Positions 39,665 through 49,496 are shown, counted from the stretch's first letter. The stretch is DNA of 64,000 nucleotides from Flavobacterium aquiphilum (GCF_027111335.1 NZ_CP114288.1:682001-746000); one strand, 5' to 3'. The notes: generated by a model not told the origin, from the letters alone. Program-made: numbers and translations.

Positions 39665-39763
39665 TACAGCAAATAACATAGTTTTGTTGAGAAAACAGTT
39701 GACTACATTTTCAGGCCATTTCTCGTGCGAATTCATTAAATTTGCAGTCAAAATAAATCTTCA

Positions 39764-40216
39764 ATGAGCAATATCAGAATTACCAAACAATTTAATTTTG
39801 AAACCGGTCACGCTTTATACGGATACGACGGGAAATGTAAAAATGTACACGGCCATAGTTATAAATTATCGGTTACCGTTATTGGAAAGCCGATTACTGA
39901 TCGAAGCAATGTGAAGTTTGGTATGGTCATTGATTTTTCTGATTTGAAAAAGATTGTAAAAGAAGAGATTGTCGATCAATTCGATCATGCCACTGTTTTT
40001 AATCAAACCACTCCGCATATAGAGTTGGCCAATGAATTAAAAGACCGTGGACATCATGTGATTTTAGTCGATTATCAGCCAACAAGCGAGAATATGGTAG
40101 TCGATTTTTCTCAAAGAATCATCCGCAGATTGCCTCAAAATATTCATCTTTTTTCGTTGAAATTGCAAGAAACCGAGTCTTCGTTTGCCGAATGGTTTGC
40201 AAGTGACAATCAATAA
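39764..40216 (+). CDS. queD: 6-carboxytetrahydropterin synthase family protein
   Basis: This 150-residue T-fold enzyme belongs to the 6-pyruvoyl-tetrahydropterin synthase/QueD family. The zinc-binding histidines are in FETGHALYGYDGKCKNVHGHSYKLSV (in two parts: GHALYG and VHGHSY), the catalytic Cys is in DGKCKNVHG, and the Glu is in LQETESSFAEW. QueD makes the queuosine precursor from dihydroneopterin triphosphate. Queuosine neighbours are absent here, so a folate or biopterin role cannot be excluded. lpxH follows 14 bases later. Confidence 0.88.
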   Translation: MSNIRITKQFNFETGHALYGYDGKCKNVHGHSYKLSVTVIGKPITDRSNVKFGMVIDFSDLKKIVKEEIVDQFDHATVFNQTTPHIELANELKDRGHHVILVDYQPTSENMVVDFSQRIIRRLPQNIHLFSLKLQETESSFAEWFASDNQ

Positions 40217-40230
40217 TTTATACGTAGTTC

Positions 40231-40986
40231 ATGCAATTTTCCAATAATAAAAAAATCTATTTTGCCTCCGATCAGCATTTTGGTGCACCAACTCGTGAGT
40301 TGAGTTTTCCAAGAGAGCAAAAGTTTGTCGCTTGGCTGGACAAAGTAAAAGACGATGCCGAAGCGATATTTCTTTTGGGTGATTTATTTGATTTTTGGTT
40401 CGAATACAAAACCGTTGTTCCTAAAGGCTTTGTCCGTATTTTAGGGAAGTTGGCCGAAATTCGCGACAGTGGTATCCCTATTTATTTCTTTGTGGGAAAT
40501 CATGATTTATGGATGGCCGACTATTTTGAAACCGAATTGAACATTCCTGTTTACCACGACAACAAAGAATTTACTTTTAATGGTAAAACCTTTTTGATTG
40601 GTCATGGCGACGGAAAAGGTCCGGGAGATTTAGGATACAAACGCATGAAAAAAGTGTTTACCAATCCTCTTTCCAAGTGGCTTTTCAGATGGCTTCATCC
40701 TGATCTTGGTGTAAGATTGGCTCAATACCTTTCTGTTAAAAATAAACTCATTTCAGGTGCCGAAGACGTTAAATTCTTGGGTGAAGAAAAAGAATGGCTT
40801 ATCCTTTATGCCAAACGAAAATTGGAAACCAAACACTATAATTATTTTGTTTTTGGTCACCGTCATTTGCCAATGATAAAGCCAGTTGGAGAAAATTCCG
40901 ATTATGTAAATCTGGGGGATTGGATCACCTATTTTACTTATGGAGTTTTTGATGGAGAAACTTTCGAGATTAAAAAGTTTGAATAA
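40231..40986 (+). CDS. lpxH: UDP-2,3-diacylglucosamine diphosphatase
   Basis: This 251-residue calcineurin-like phosphoesterase removes UMP from UDP-2,3-diacylglucosamine to give lipid X in lipid A synthesis at the inner face of the cytoplasmic membrane. Metal-binding motifs are in order: SDQHFGAP, LGDLFDFWFEY, VGNHDLW, IGHGDGKGPGD and FGHRHLP. The extended GHGDGKGPGD is usual in Bacteroidetes LpxH. It begins 14 bases after queD and may be co-transcribed with it. Confidence 0.92.
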   Translation: MQFSNNKKIYFASDQHFGAPTRELSFPREQKFVAWLDKVKDDAEAIFLLGDLFDFWFEYKTVVPKGFVRILGKLAEIRDSGIPIYFFVGNHDLWMADYFETELNIPVYHDNKEFTFNGKTFLIGHGDGKGPGDLGYKRMKKVFTNPLSKWLFRWLHPDLGVRLAQYLSVKNKLISGAEDVKFLGEEKEWLILYAKRKLETKHYNYFVFGHRHLPMIKPVGENSDYVNLGDWITYFTYGVFDGETFEIKKFE

Positions 40987-41040
40987 ACCACATTGTTTTT
41001 AGTGTAACTCATTTTTCGGTATTTCACAAATAAAATAACG

Positions 41041-41721
41041 ATGGCAACCGATAATCATAAATTAGATAATCCTGTTTGGTATTCAGTCTCCGAAACGCAT
41101 AAGAATTTTGGAATTGATTTTGGAACCATAAAATTTTACCATCCAGATTATTGCCCTTTTGGGGGCTTAATTGTCGCAGAAAATACAGAAAATCACATTT
41201 CGGAATATGCGAAACTCGTCAATAATTTTCATATTATCGGAAACAAACCAACTGTTCCGGATAATTTGAAATTGGACCATGAATTAATCTGTCTTCAAAT
41301 GATTATTCATGAAAGAATTGAGGGTGAAAACAAAGATCAGATTGTGAAATTAGGTGAGAATCATCTAGATGATTTATTAGGATTGGTCAAAATAGTTTAT
41401 CCTGAGTATTTCAAAAAGAAGACTTCCTCTTTGGGTAATTATTACGGAATTTATAAAAATAACCAGCTCGTTGCCGTAACGGGGGAACGAATGCAAATGG
41501 ATGAATTTACAGAAGTAAGCGCTGTAATTACACATCCAGAGCATACTGGAAAAGGTTACGCGAAGCAATTAGTGGCTCATACTGTTAATGCAATTTTGAA
41601 ACAAAGCAAAACTCCGTTCTTGCATGTTGCCGAATCCAATATAGGAGCAATCAAATTGTATGAAAAACTAGGTTTTCAAACTAGAGCAAAAATTAGTGTT
41701 TGGAATATTGTCCAAAAATAA
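41041..41721 (+). CDS. GNAT family N-acetyltransferase
   Basis: This 226-residue protein has a C-terminal GNAT domain (about 130-224). It includes the acetyl-CoA loop HPEHTGKGYAKQLVA (Gx-G/A type) and the final AESNIGAIKLYEKLGFQTR. The N-terminal 120 residues do not look like a known domain. The acceptor is unknown; relatives are often annotated only as FR47-like acetyltransferases. It ends 8 bases before the convergent cytochrome gene. Confidence 0.85.
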   Translation: MATDNHKLDNPVWYSVSETHKNFGIDFGTIKFYHPDYCPFGGLIVAENTENHISEYAKLVNNFHIIGNKPTVPDNLKLDHELICLQMIIHERIEGENKDQIVKLGENHLDDLLGLVKIVYPEYFKKKTSSLGNYYGIYKNNQLVAVTGERMQMDEFTEVSAVITHPEHTGKGYAKQLVAHTVNAILKQSKTPFLHVAESNIGAIKLYEKLGFQTRAKISVWNIVQK

Positions 41722-41729
41722 CAGTGAAA

Positions 41730-42947
41730 CTATTTGCTGTTTTCCGCTTTTGGATAGATCGCTATTTTATGGGTTCTTAAAATATAATTGGACATTTCTG
41801 CATTATTTGAAAGCTGAAAACGAATAGCATTCGATGGTTGTTTCTGCATATGGCATTCCACACAATTATTGACCAGTAATGAGGCTGGCATCGTTTTAAG
41901 AGTAGATTCGGTGTGTTTGATCTCTTGATGACAGGAGAGACAAATTTTAGAATAGGAAGCTAGGTTTTGTGATGCATTTTCATGTGGATTGTGACAGGTA
42001 ATGCAATCCATTTTTTCGCTTTTGATAAAGCATTTGCTTTGTGCCAATAATCGATATTGATTTCCGTGTACATCAAAATTGGCTGTACTATTAGGGTCAC
42101 TCAGGCTTCTTATATAATCCGAAAGTTTATCGCCGGGTTTAAATTCGAAACGTGATTTTATTTTTATACCATCATTTCCAGCGTGACAAAGAGCACAAGC
42201 GTCAAGCTTTTGTTGTCGACTTAGCGATTGGTAAGAGACAATGTAGTTTGCTATTTTTACATTTGGATTTTTCAGATGAAATTCGGCATGTTTTTTGGCT
42301 GGTCCATGACAACGCTCACAGTCAATTCCGTAAACGATCGTTTTTTTATTGACAATATCTTCAGCGTCCATCGTAAGAAAATTGTTTTCGCTGGAACTTT
42401 GATTTACAGTTCTGCTGCTTATGTTTGAGCTGTGACAGGCATAACAATCTTTAACAACTTTTCGATCGAAATACGGTTTGTCTGCCGGAAAACCTGGACT
42501 CGTTGCCCAGCTTTTTACTGATGTGTAATAGGAAAGCGGTAATTCGTAGGTATTATTGTTTCGCCAATAGACAGAAGTTTGTGCATGTTTGCTGCCAAAA
42601 ACAATTTCAAATCGATGTGCAGCAACTTCTTTACTATTTTTGTAAAGAACCTGATAAAGGCTGTCGTTGCGTTCCTCGATTGCTAATTTGGTGCTTTTGT
42701 CATAAACAAAAATATTTTTTCCTTTGCTTAAAGCACCTAAAATATTTTCAGGAATGGCTGGTGCGGTCGCTTTGAAATGCGAGCTGTGAAAAGTTGATTC
42801 AGATTGTGTTTGATGACATTGTACACAACTTTCGGATCCTGCATAATCAGTTCCTCGGGGATCAATATATTCTTCAGTTTTATTAGTGCAACTTGTAAAA
42901 AAAATTATAAAAACTGCAATCGCAAAAAGTAATTTTGTTTTTCCCAT
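41730..42947 (-). CDS. Seven-heme cytochrome c lipoprotein
   Basis: This 405-residue lipoprotein (lipobox Cys20, FFTSC) has seven CxxCH heme-binding motifs: CVQCH, CYACH, CERCH, CALCH, CITCH, CLSCH and CVECH. Between the first two is a beta-rich stretch of about 110 residues without hemes. The heme spacing recalls the multiheme cytochrome family that includes NrfA- and octaheme-like proteins, but no full catalytic signature is visible. It would carry electrons in the periplasm or on the outer membrane. No partner oxidoreductase lies beside it, so its role is open. Confidence 0.88.
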   Translation of the reverse strand: MGKTKLLFAIAVFIIFFTSCTNKTEEYIDPRGTDYAGSESCVQCHQTQSESTFHSSHFKATAPAIPENILGALSKGKNIFVYDKSTKLAIEERNDSLYQVLYKNSKEVAAHRFEIVFGSKHAQTSVYWRNNNTYELPLSYYTSVKSWATSPGFPADKPYFDRKVVKDCYACHSSNISSRTVNQSSSENNFLTMDAEDIVNKKTIVYGIDCERCHGPAKKHAEFHLKNPNVKIANYIVSYQSLSRQQKLDACALCHAGNDGIKIKSRFEFKPGDKLSDYIRSLSDPNSTANFDVHGNQYRLLAQSKCFIKSEKMDCITCHNPHENASQNLASYSKICLSCHQEIKHTESTLKTMPASLLVNNCVECHMQKQPSNAIRFQLSNNAEMSNYILRTHKIAIYPKAENSK

Positions 42948-42991
42948 TGCAGTAAATATACTTTTTTTTCGAATAAATCAGAAGAAAACTA

Positions 42992-44266
42992 CTACTCGTG
43001 TTTTTCGTGGTCTTCCATGTCTTTTTGTAAATCTAATGTTCTAAATCCAGGTAGTTTTAATCCTGTAAAAATTACAACAAGCAGTGTCATACTTCCTCCA
43101 AAAACAACTGCCGAAACTGTTCCCATAAGTTTTGCGGTCAAGCCACTTTCGAACGCGCCTAATTCATTAGATGAACCAACAAATATTGAATTTACTGCCG
43201 ATACACGACCACGCATATGATCCGGAGTTTTGAGCTGTAAAATTGTTTGACGGATTACCACTGAAAAACCATCGGTGACGCCACTCATAAATAAAGCAAA
43301 AACGGATAACCAAAACCATGTTGAAAGGCCAAAAACAATAATGCAAATACCAAAACCAAAAATAGCGGCCAAAAGCTTAATTCCCGCATTTTTATAAAAA
43401 GGTAAATGAGTAGAAACGAACATGGTTAACAAAGCACCTACTGCCGGAGCAGCTCTTAAAATACCAAAACCTTCGGGGCCTACTTTTAGAATGTCTTGTG
43501 CAAAAATGGGAAGCAACGCGACAGCACCTCCAAAAAGAACCGCGACCATATCTAGCGTTAAAGCTCCCAAAATGGATTTATTGGTAAAAACAAATTTTAC
43601 GCCTTCCTTTAAACTTTCCATTACGGGCTCTCCGATTTTTGTGTTTAAAATAGGCTTTTTGGAAATTTGTGTCAGAATCAATAATGCAAAAACGGAACAG
43701 GCAAAAATGGAACACATCGACCAATGAACCCCAATCCAAGTTATCGAAAATCCCGCTACAGCAGGTCCTGCTACAGAACCAATCTGCCAAACCGAACTGC
43801 TCCAAGTTGCTGCATTTGGATAAACTTTTTTAGGGACAATTAGCGATAAAAGAGAAAATATTGTTGGGCCAAGAAACGATCTAACCAATCCACCTAAAAA
43901 AACCAGAAAATAAATGGAATACAGAACAGTATTTGTTGACCAACCGCTTACAACTTTTGGCCAAGTCAGTAAAAACAGTCCAAAACTTATTATTGAAAAT
44001 CCTAGAATGCATTTAACAAGCATCCCTTTTTTTTCTTTTTGATCTACAATATGACCGGCAAATAACGCCATTGCAATGGCAGGAATCACTTCCATTAATC
44101 CAATTATTCCTAAAGAAAGCGCACTTTTGGTTAAACTATATACCTCCCATTCTATGATGATGAATTGCATTGACCATGCAAAAACCATAGCAAACCGCAA
44201 TAATAAAAACACGTTAAATTCTGTATAACGCAAGGCAGCATATGGATCTTTTGTTTTTTTACTCAT
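42992..44266 (-). CDS. MFS transporter
   Basis: This 424-residue permease has about twelve membrane helices and is of the enterobactin-exporter-like (MFS_3/EntS) type. The loop between helices 2 and 3 is GHIVDQKEKKGMLVKC and the mid-protein DHMRGRVSAVNSIFVG is typical of this subgroup. It may export a siderophore or another small molecule; the substrate cannot be fixed. The start is 5 bases after recJ ends... on the reverse strand recJ lies upstream, with the recJ stop at 44272 and this start at 44266, so both may share a transcript. Confidence 0.88.
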   Translation of the reverse strand: MSKKTKDPYAALRYTEFNVFLLLRFAMVFAWSMQFIIIEWEVYSLTKSALSLGIIGLMEVIPAIAMALFAGHIVDQKEKKGMLVKCILGFSIISFGLFLLTWPKVVSGWSTNTVLYSIYFLVFLGGLVRSFLGPTIFSLLSLIVPKKVYPNAATWSSSVWQIGSVAGPAVAGFSITWIGVHWSMCSIFACSVFALLILTQISKKPILNTKIGEPVMESLKEGVKFVFTNKSILGALTLDMVAVLFGGAVALLPIFAQDILKVGPEGFGILRAAPAVGALLTMFVSTHLPFYKNAGIKLLAAIFGFGICIIVFGLSTWFWLSVFALFMSGVTDGFSVVIRQTILQLKTPDHMRGRVSAVNSIFVGSSNELGAFESGLTAKLMGTVSAVVFGGSMTLLVVIFTGLKLPGFRTLDLQKDMEDHEKHE

Positions 44267-44271
44267 AATTT

Positions 44272-45960
44272 TTATTTAATGTCTTTTAATCGTAATTGAA
44301 TGCTTACTTTGTCATTCCATTCATTTTCATCGATGCAATATACGGCTTCAAATTCTTTTTGATCAGAGATTAACTCTTTTTTATGTCCTAGGCCAAAGCC
44401 AATGGCAGCAAGGCCTTCGGAGTTATTTTGTTTTACGAATAACTTTAAATGCTCATCCTCAGAGCCAAGCGTTTTCGCATAACCTGTATCTTTTATTTTT
44501 TTGGTTAAAAAAATGGGAGTCATGTTTAATGGGCCAAAAGGTTCAAATTGTTTCAGGATCCGAATTAATTTTGGAGTGATGTTTTCAAAATCAATTTCGG
44601 CATCTACAGATATTTCCGGAATTAACTGATCAGGATGAATGGTTTCCTGAACTGTTTTTTCAAATGCATTTTTGAAGATTTGATAATTTTCTTCCTTCAA
44701 AGTCATTCCTGCAGCATACATGTGTCCTCCAAATTGTTCCAGATGTTCCGAACAGGCTTCGAGCGCATTGTACACGTCGAATCCTTTCACCGATCGCGCC
44801 GAAGCGGCATATTTGTCGCCACTTTTTGTAAAAACCAATGTAGGGCGATAATAAGTTTCAATCAATCTGGAAGCCACAATTCCAATAACACCTTTGTGCC
44901 AATCCTCCTGAAAAACCACCGATGTAAAGTTGTTTTCTTCTTGATTTTGGGTAATTTGTTGGAGCGCTTCTTTGGTAATTTGTTTGTCCAGATCTTTTCG
45001 GTCAGAATTGTATTGTTCAATTTCTGAAGCAAATTGTTGTGCTTGCTCAAAATCAAATTCTGACAACAATTCGACGGCATGATTACCGTGTTTGATACGT
45101 CCCGCAGCATTGATTCGCGGAGCAATGATAAACACCACATCAGTAATGTCGAGCGTTTTCTTTTTTATCTGGTGTACCAATGCTTTAATTCCAGGTCTCG
45201 GCTGGGCATTGATTACTTGTAATCCGAAATAAGCCAAAACACGGTTTTCGCCAGTTAAGGGTACAATGTCGGCAGCAATTGCTATGGCTACTAAATCAAG
45301 ATACGAAACCAAATCTTCGATAGTTTGGTTTCTGTTGGTTCCTAAAGCCTGAATAAGTTTAAAACCAACACCGCAACCGCATAATTCGTCATAAGGGTAG
45401 CTGCAATCTTCTCGTTTTGGATCTAGAACCGCAACGGCTTCGGGTATAATTTCCCCTGGTCTGTGGTGGTCACAAACGATGAAATCAATGTTTCGCTCTT
45501 TTGCGTAAGCGATATGATCTATGGATTTTATACCACAATCCAGGGCAATAATGAGTGAGAATCCGTTATCGTCGGCAAAATCAATTCCTGCGTACGAAAT
45601 GCCATAACCTTCATTGTAACGATCAGGAATATAGGTCGCTATGTTGGGATAAAAGCTTTTTAAATAGGAAGAAACAAGTGATACTGCGGTTGTGCCGTCA
45701 ACATCATAATCCCCAAATATGAGGATGTTTTCCTGATTTGCAATAGCATTTTCAATGCGCGCGACGGCTTTGTCCATGTCCTTCATTAGGTAAGGATCAT
45801 GCAAATCGTCCAAACTTGGCCTGAAAAAAAGTCTGGCTTGTTCAAAAGTTTCAATGCCCCTTTGAATTAACAAAGTAGCAATAAATTCTTCTACATTCAA
45901 AGCTTGAGCTAAGTGCTTTATTTTTTCTTCAGCAGGTTTTGGCTTTAGTGTCCAACGCAT
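44272..45960 (-). CDS. recJ: Single-stranded-DNA-specific exonuclease RecJ
   Basis: This 562-residue 5'-3' exonuclease acts in recombination and mismatch repair. DHH-family motifs are in order: FGDYDVDGTTAV (near 80), ALDCGI, VCDHHRPGE and APRINAAGRI. Then comes the DHHA1 domain with GGHMYAAGMTL, and a C-terminal OB-like domain. Length and order are standard for Bacteroidetes. The start codon is preceded by an AATC-rich leader almost the same as that before addA, another recombination gene. The MFS gene follows closely. Confidence 0.96.
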   Translation of the reverse strand: MRWTLKPKPAEEKIKHLAQALNVEEFIATLLIQRGIETFEQARLFFRPSLDDLHDPYLMKDMDKAVARIENAIANQENILIFGDYDVDGTTAVSLVSSYLKSFYPNIATYIPDRYNEGYGISYAGIDFADDNGFSLIIALDCGIKSIDHIAYAKERNIDFIVCDHHRPGEIIPEAVAVLDPKREDCSYPYDELCGCGVGFKLIQALGTNRNQTIEDLVSYLDLVAIAIAADIVPLTGENRVLAYFGLQVINAQPRPGIKALVHQIKKKTLDITDVVFIIAPRINAAGRIKHGNHAVELLSEFDFEQAQQFASEIEQYNSDRKDLDKQITKEALQQITQNQEENNFTSVVFQEDWHKGVIGIVASRLIETYYRPTLVFTKSGDKYAASARSVKGFDVYNALEACSEHLEQFGGHMYAAGMTLKEENYQIFKNAFEKTVQETIHPDQLIPEISVDAEIDFENITPKLIRILKQFEPFGPLNMTPIFLTKKIKDTGYAKTLGSEDEHLKLFVKQNNSEGLAAIGFGLGHKKELISDQKEFEAVYCIDENEWNDKVSIQLRLKDIK

Positions 45961-45962
45961 TA

Positions 45963-45998
45963 AATTTTTGATTTTAGATTAACGATTTTAGATTTCTG
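45963..45998 (-). promoter_or_regulatory. Leader element of recJ shared with addA
   Basis: Read on the reverse strand this is the same AATC-rich sequence as 17742-17777, ending 2 bases before the recJ ATG. Plus-strand 45985-46009 also folds as a hairpin (GATTTC/GAAATC core), which could end transcription from the HopJ-like gene. Confidence 0.5.
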
Positions 45999-46019
45999 AA
46001 ATCTAAAATTTTAAATAAA

Positions 46020-46364
46020 TTATTTCAATTCCAAAGCTTCACCTTCAAATTGAATTCCGTCCCAGCCTGTTTTCATGAAGTTGCGAATGTTTTGATGATT
46101 AGTTCCATTTGGATCCCCTAAAACTTCTTCAAAATAATAAGCTCCAAAACAAGCTAATGTTTCGTCAACGGATAATTTTTGTAATTGTGCGAAAGCAAAT
46201 AATTTACAAGAACCTGAATTAGTTCCTGCCGCATTATGTGTATCCCCGTTTTGAAAAGCGGTAGGGATAAAATTGTAATTTTCTTCTATTGTATCAATTG
46301 TTTCAGCAAATGTGTTAGCTGTTGGGTTTTGTCTTAGTTTGTCTAAAAAGTTATTGATTGTCAT
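46020..46364 (-). CDS. HopJ type III effector family protein
   Basis: This 114-residue soluble protein matches the small HopJ family by its opening FLDKLRQNPTANTFAETI and the conserved GTNSGSCKLFAFAQLQKLS. Although the family is named after a Pseudomonas effector, members are found in many free-living bacteria without type III secretion, and a housekeeping role is more likely here. The function is unknown. It lies 10 bases after rsmI on the same strand. Confidence 0.88.
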   Translation of the reverse strand: MTINNFLDKLRQNPTANTFAETIDTIEENYNFIPTAFQNGDTHNAAGTNSGSCKLFAFAQLQKLSVDETLACFGAYYFEEVLGDPNGTNHQNIRNFMKTGWDGIQFEGEALELK

Positions 46365-46374
46365 ATTTATGTAT

Positions 46375-47088
46375 TTATTCTTCTTTTTGAAATTTGTTTT
46401 TCTTGGCTTCTTTTACAATTGTTTTTCCGGCAACGATAACAACAATTTCGCCACGAGGGGCAGTTTTTTCGAAGTGGGTTAAGACTTCTTTTGCCGTACC
46501 GCGTCTATTTTCTTCATGTAGTTTTGATAATTCTCGGCAAACGCAAATTTGTCGGTCTTCGCCAAAATAAGTGATAAACTCGGCTAAAGTTTTGACCAAT
46601 TTATGCGGGGAAACATACAGAATCATCGTTCGGGTTTCTTCTGCTAATTCGAGATATCGGGTTTGTCTTCCTTTTTTTTCTGGAAGGAAACCTTCAAAAA
46701 CGAATTTGTCATTGGGTAAACCACTGTTCACTAAAGCAGGTACAAAAGCTGTTGCGCCGGGCAGGCATTCTACTGCAATTCCGTTTTCGATACAAGCACG
46801 AGTAAGTAAAAAACCAGGATCTGAAATCGCTGGTGTTCCCGCATCCGAAATCAAAGCAATGTTTTCACCGGCTTTTAATCTGGAAATTATATTCTCAGTG
46901 GTTTTGTGTTCGTTATGCATATGATGACTGTGCATATGTGTGCCAATCTCAAAATGCTTGAGCAGTTTACCGCTCGTTCTGGTGTCTTCGGCCAGAATTA
47001 AATCTACTTCTTTAAGAATCCTAATGGCTCGAAAAGTCATGTCTTCGAGGTTGCCGATAGGAGTTGGTACGATATATAATTTTGACAT
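46375..47088 (-). CDS. rsmI: 16S rRNA (cytidine(1402)-2'-O)-methyltransferase
   Basis: This 237-residue SAM-dependent tetrapyrrole-methylase-fold enzyme methylates C1402 in the ribosomal decoding centre. It shows the opening LYIVPTPIGNLEDMTFRAI, LAEDTRTSGKLLKHF, ALISDAGTPAISDPGFLL and the C-terminal CRELSKLHEE. Length is usual for the short Bacteroidetes form. The LRR lipoprotein gene ends 8 bases upstream, and the HopJ-like gene follows after 10 bases. Confidence 0.96.
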   Translation of the reverse strand: MSKLYIVPTPIGNLEDMTFRAIRILKEVDLILAEDTRTSGKLLKHFEIGTHMHSHHMHNEHKTTENIISRLKAGENIALISDAGTPAISDPGFLLTRACIENGIAVECLPGATAFVPALVNSGLPNDKFVFEGFLPEKKGRQTRYLELAEETRTMILYVSPHKLVKTLAEFITYFGEDRQICVCRELSKLHEENRRGTAKEVLTHFEKTAPRGEIVVIVAGKTIVKEAKKNKFQKEE

Positions 47089-47096
47089 TTTTTAAA

Positions 47097-48263
47097 TTAA
47101 AAACAATTTGTGGTTACTTGACAATTATATCCATAAGTATTAATTAAATTTTTAACATATTCAAGTTCAGTTGGGTTACAACAAATTGAATTTAAATTTG
47201 GATTTAAATAAAATGAATATCTGATCGTTGAGCCATTACCAGTACCAATAGTTTTAACAATCAAGTATTCTAATTTATTTGAATAGCAATCTAAATTCGT
47301 TAATAGGGGGCAATCACGCGTATCTAAAGTTTTTAATTGGTTAAAAGAACAGTCAATATTGTTTAGTTCTTTTAATCCTTTTAGATTCAATGATGATAAT
47401 TGGTTTCCATTGCATTTAAGGGAATTCATTTTTGTGCAATTATCAAGTATTAATTCTGTTAATGCATTATGATCGCAATCTAACCATCCTAGATTTGTAC
47501 AATTGGAACTATTTAATTTAGTTATTTTATTTGAACTGCATTGTAAATTATGAATGATTTTTAAGTCGCTAATGTCTAATGAAGTTAATGAATTATTATT
47601 CACACTTAAATTTTCCAAATTAGCTAAATGTTTTACTGATAGAGTGGTTAATAAATTATTGTCACCAGTTATATATTTTATTTTATCTGAATTCTCAATG
47701 TTTAGGTCACTAATTTTATTATTTTCAAATCGTACTATTTCTAATTTTGGTAATGATTTCAAATTTAGAGATGTTAATTGATTGCCATAGCATAAAAGTT
47801 CTTGCAGATTGTTTAAACCTTGTACGTTTAAATTTGTGATTTTATTAGAATGGCAATATAAAATTTCTAATTTTGTAAAACTAGAAACATCTATGCTGCC
47901 AATACTGTTATAACCACAGTATAATCTTTTAAGATTTGGAAATGATTGTAAACCTTCTAAATTCGTAATATTTGCACTTTGAAGATCTAAAGCACTAACA
48001 TTTTCGGCTTCACAAACTTGAATAATCCCGTCATCATTTGTATCAATTTTAAATTGAAAACCTTGTAAATTTGTGGCTATAGAGTTAATATCATTTTTTG
48101 ATGATAACAGTTTTGCTTTAAAATTGGCGTCAGGTATGTTAACTATTTGTTTGCAATCTGGATCGGTGCTTATGTTTTTAGATTCATCTTCGTTTGAATT
48201 AGAACACCCGGAGATTATTAAACTAAAACAGCATAAGAAATAAATAAGTGGTTTGATGCTCAT
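47097..48263 (-). CDS. Leucine-rich-repeat lipoprotein
   Basis: This 388-residue lipoprotein has a lipobox ending at Cys20 (IISGC). From about residue 90 to 340 it is built of about a dozen repeats of roughly 21 residues with the pattern LxxLxCxxNxLxxLxL (for example LQELLCYGNQLTSLNL), the cysteine/asparagine ladder of a bacterial LRR solenoid. A short Cys pair region ends the protein (ICCNPTELE...NCQVTTNCF). It probably faces the cell surface and binds protein or glycan. No T9SS C-terminal domain is seen. Confidence 0.82.
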   Translation of the reverse strand: MSIKPLIYFLCCFSLIISGCSNSNEDESKNISTDPDCKQIVNIPDANFKAKLLSSKNDINSIATNLQGFQFKIDTNDDGIIQVCEAENVSALDLQSANITNLEGLQSFPNLKRLYCGYNSIGSIDVSSFTKLEILYCHSNKITNLNVQGLNNLQELLCYGNQLTSLNLKSLPKLEIVRFENNKISDLNIENSDKIKYITGDNNLLTTLSVKHLANLENLSVNNNSLTSLDISDLKIIHNLQCSSNKITKLNSSNCTNLGWLDCDHNALTELILDNCTKMNSLKCNGNQLSSLNLKGLKELNNIDCSFNQLKTLDTRDCPLLTNLDCYSNKLEYLIVKTIGTGNGSTIRYSFYLNPNLNSICCNPTELEYVKNLINTYGYNCQVTTNCF

Positions 48264-48317
48264 TCTTAAGGTAAATTTGGGTTTGAAATGCGATATAATA
48301 AATAGGTTAAGAAAGGA

Positions 48318-49262
48318 TTAAAACGAAAGGAATTTTTTCTCAATGATTTCCATAAAGCGTGCTTCATACTCATCTTTTCCTTCCCAATTATTGTAATCTG
48401 GTTTTACCATTTCGTCAATAAATGTTTTGGTTTCCAGATAAGTGTCAAATGTAATGAGTTGGCTTATAACACGGTTGTAATCCTCATTATTACCACCAAA
48501 AAGATGTTTTACAAAAGCAATCCTGTCGTTGAGTCCAATATTGATTTCTTTGGCTAGTTTATCATTTAAGGTAACTGTTTTGGGCTCTGTTTTTTCGGGC
48601 TCCGTTTGAGGGGCATTCGAAGTGGTTTCTTCTGGAATGTCAAAAGAAGAAGGAACGGGTGGGTTGGAATCAGCTTCTTGCTTTTTACCTGTAGATGGAA
48701 CTTTTACAAAATCAGGATCAGTATAATGACCACCAAGTAAGTCATCAAAAGAGATTTGGACAGCTTCTTTTTTCTTTGGGGTTTCAGGTTTAGCAGGTTC
48801 TATCGGTTGAATTTCTGTTTCGTCCAAAGAGAATAAAGGTTTTTCAACAGGTGCTTCTTCTGCAGTTTCTAAAGTTTCTACAGTGTTTGAAGTTGGAATT
48901 TCTTCTTCAGCGATTGCTGTGATTTCTTCTTCTTTAGTTTCTTCAACAACCGAAATGATTTCTTTTTCCTCAATAACTTCAACTACAGAATCTTCTTCTG
49001 ACATTGGGTCTGTAATTGCAGCAGGTTTTTGAAATTCGGGAACAGAAATAGTTTCGAAAAACTCCTTCATTTTTTCTACAACTTCGGCTTGGCCAATAGT
49101 AGGTTTTGGTTCTCCAAAATAATTTTCAACAAATCGTAAAACGGCTAATTTTTCATATAATTTCTGTGTTTCCAGATAAAGCTGGTTGATATCAGATTTA
49201 TCTTTTAATTGTAAAATTCTATGAGCAATGCTAATTAAGTCGGCTTCCAATTTTTTCTTCAT
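48318..49262 (-). CDS. Conserved hypothetical protein with acidic linker
   Basis: This 314-residue cytosolic protein has no signal peptide. It has a helical N-terminus (about 1-85), a long Glu/Pro/Thr-rich low-complexity linker (about 85-235) and a conserved helical C-terminus (about 235-314, with INIGLNDRIAFVKHLFGGNNEDY). The ends with a disordered middle suggest a scaffold or tether. I do not recognise a characterised family, though similar proteins appear in other flavobacteria. Confidence 0.75.
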   Translation of the reverse strand: MKKKLEADLISIAHRILQLKDKSDINQLYLETQKLYEKLAVLRFVENYFGEPKPTIGQAEVVEKMKEFFETISVPEFQKPAAITDPMSEEDSVVEVIEEKEIISVVEETKEEEITAIAEEEIPTSNTVETLETAEEAPVEKPLFSLDETEIQPIEPAKPETPKKKEAVQISFDDLLGGHYTDPDFVKVPSTGKKQEADSNPPVPSSFDIPEETTSNAPQTEPEKTEPKTVTLNDKLAKEINIGLNDRIAFVKHLFGGNNEDYNRVISQLITFDTYLETKTFIDEMVKPDYNNWEGKDEYEARFMEIIEKKFLSF

Positions 49263-49496
49263 GGCTTCTGAAATTATGATGAATATGGCTTTTTTATGAT
49301 AGTGTTCTTGTTTGTAATGATTTAGCGGGATAAGCTTCTTTTTTTCTATTTATTATCGAAATAAGACCTGTCCAATCTCTGAATTGGCAAAAATTATCTA
49401 CTTTTGAAACGAGGTAAAATAGAAGTTTACCCAGACAATTTATTACGGATACAAAGTAATAAAAACTATTCATTTTTTAAGCTAGAAAAAAATAAA

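Noticed and set aside
49404..49496. 31-residue N-terminal extension of thymidine kinase
   Set aside because: The extension overlaps a -7 box at 49399-49406 and is unlike the family; the ATG at 49497 gives the normal length.
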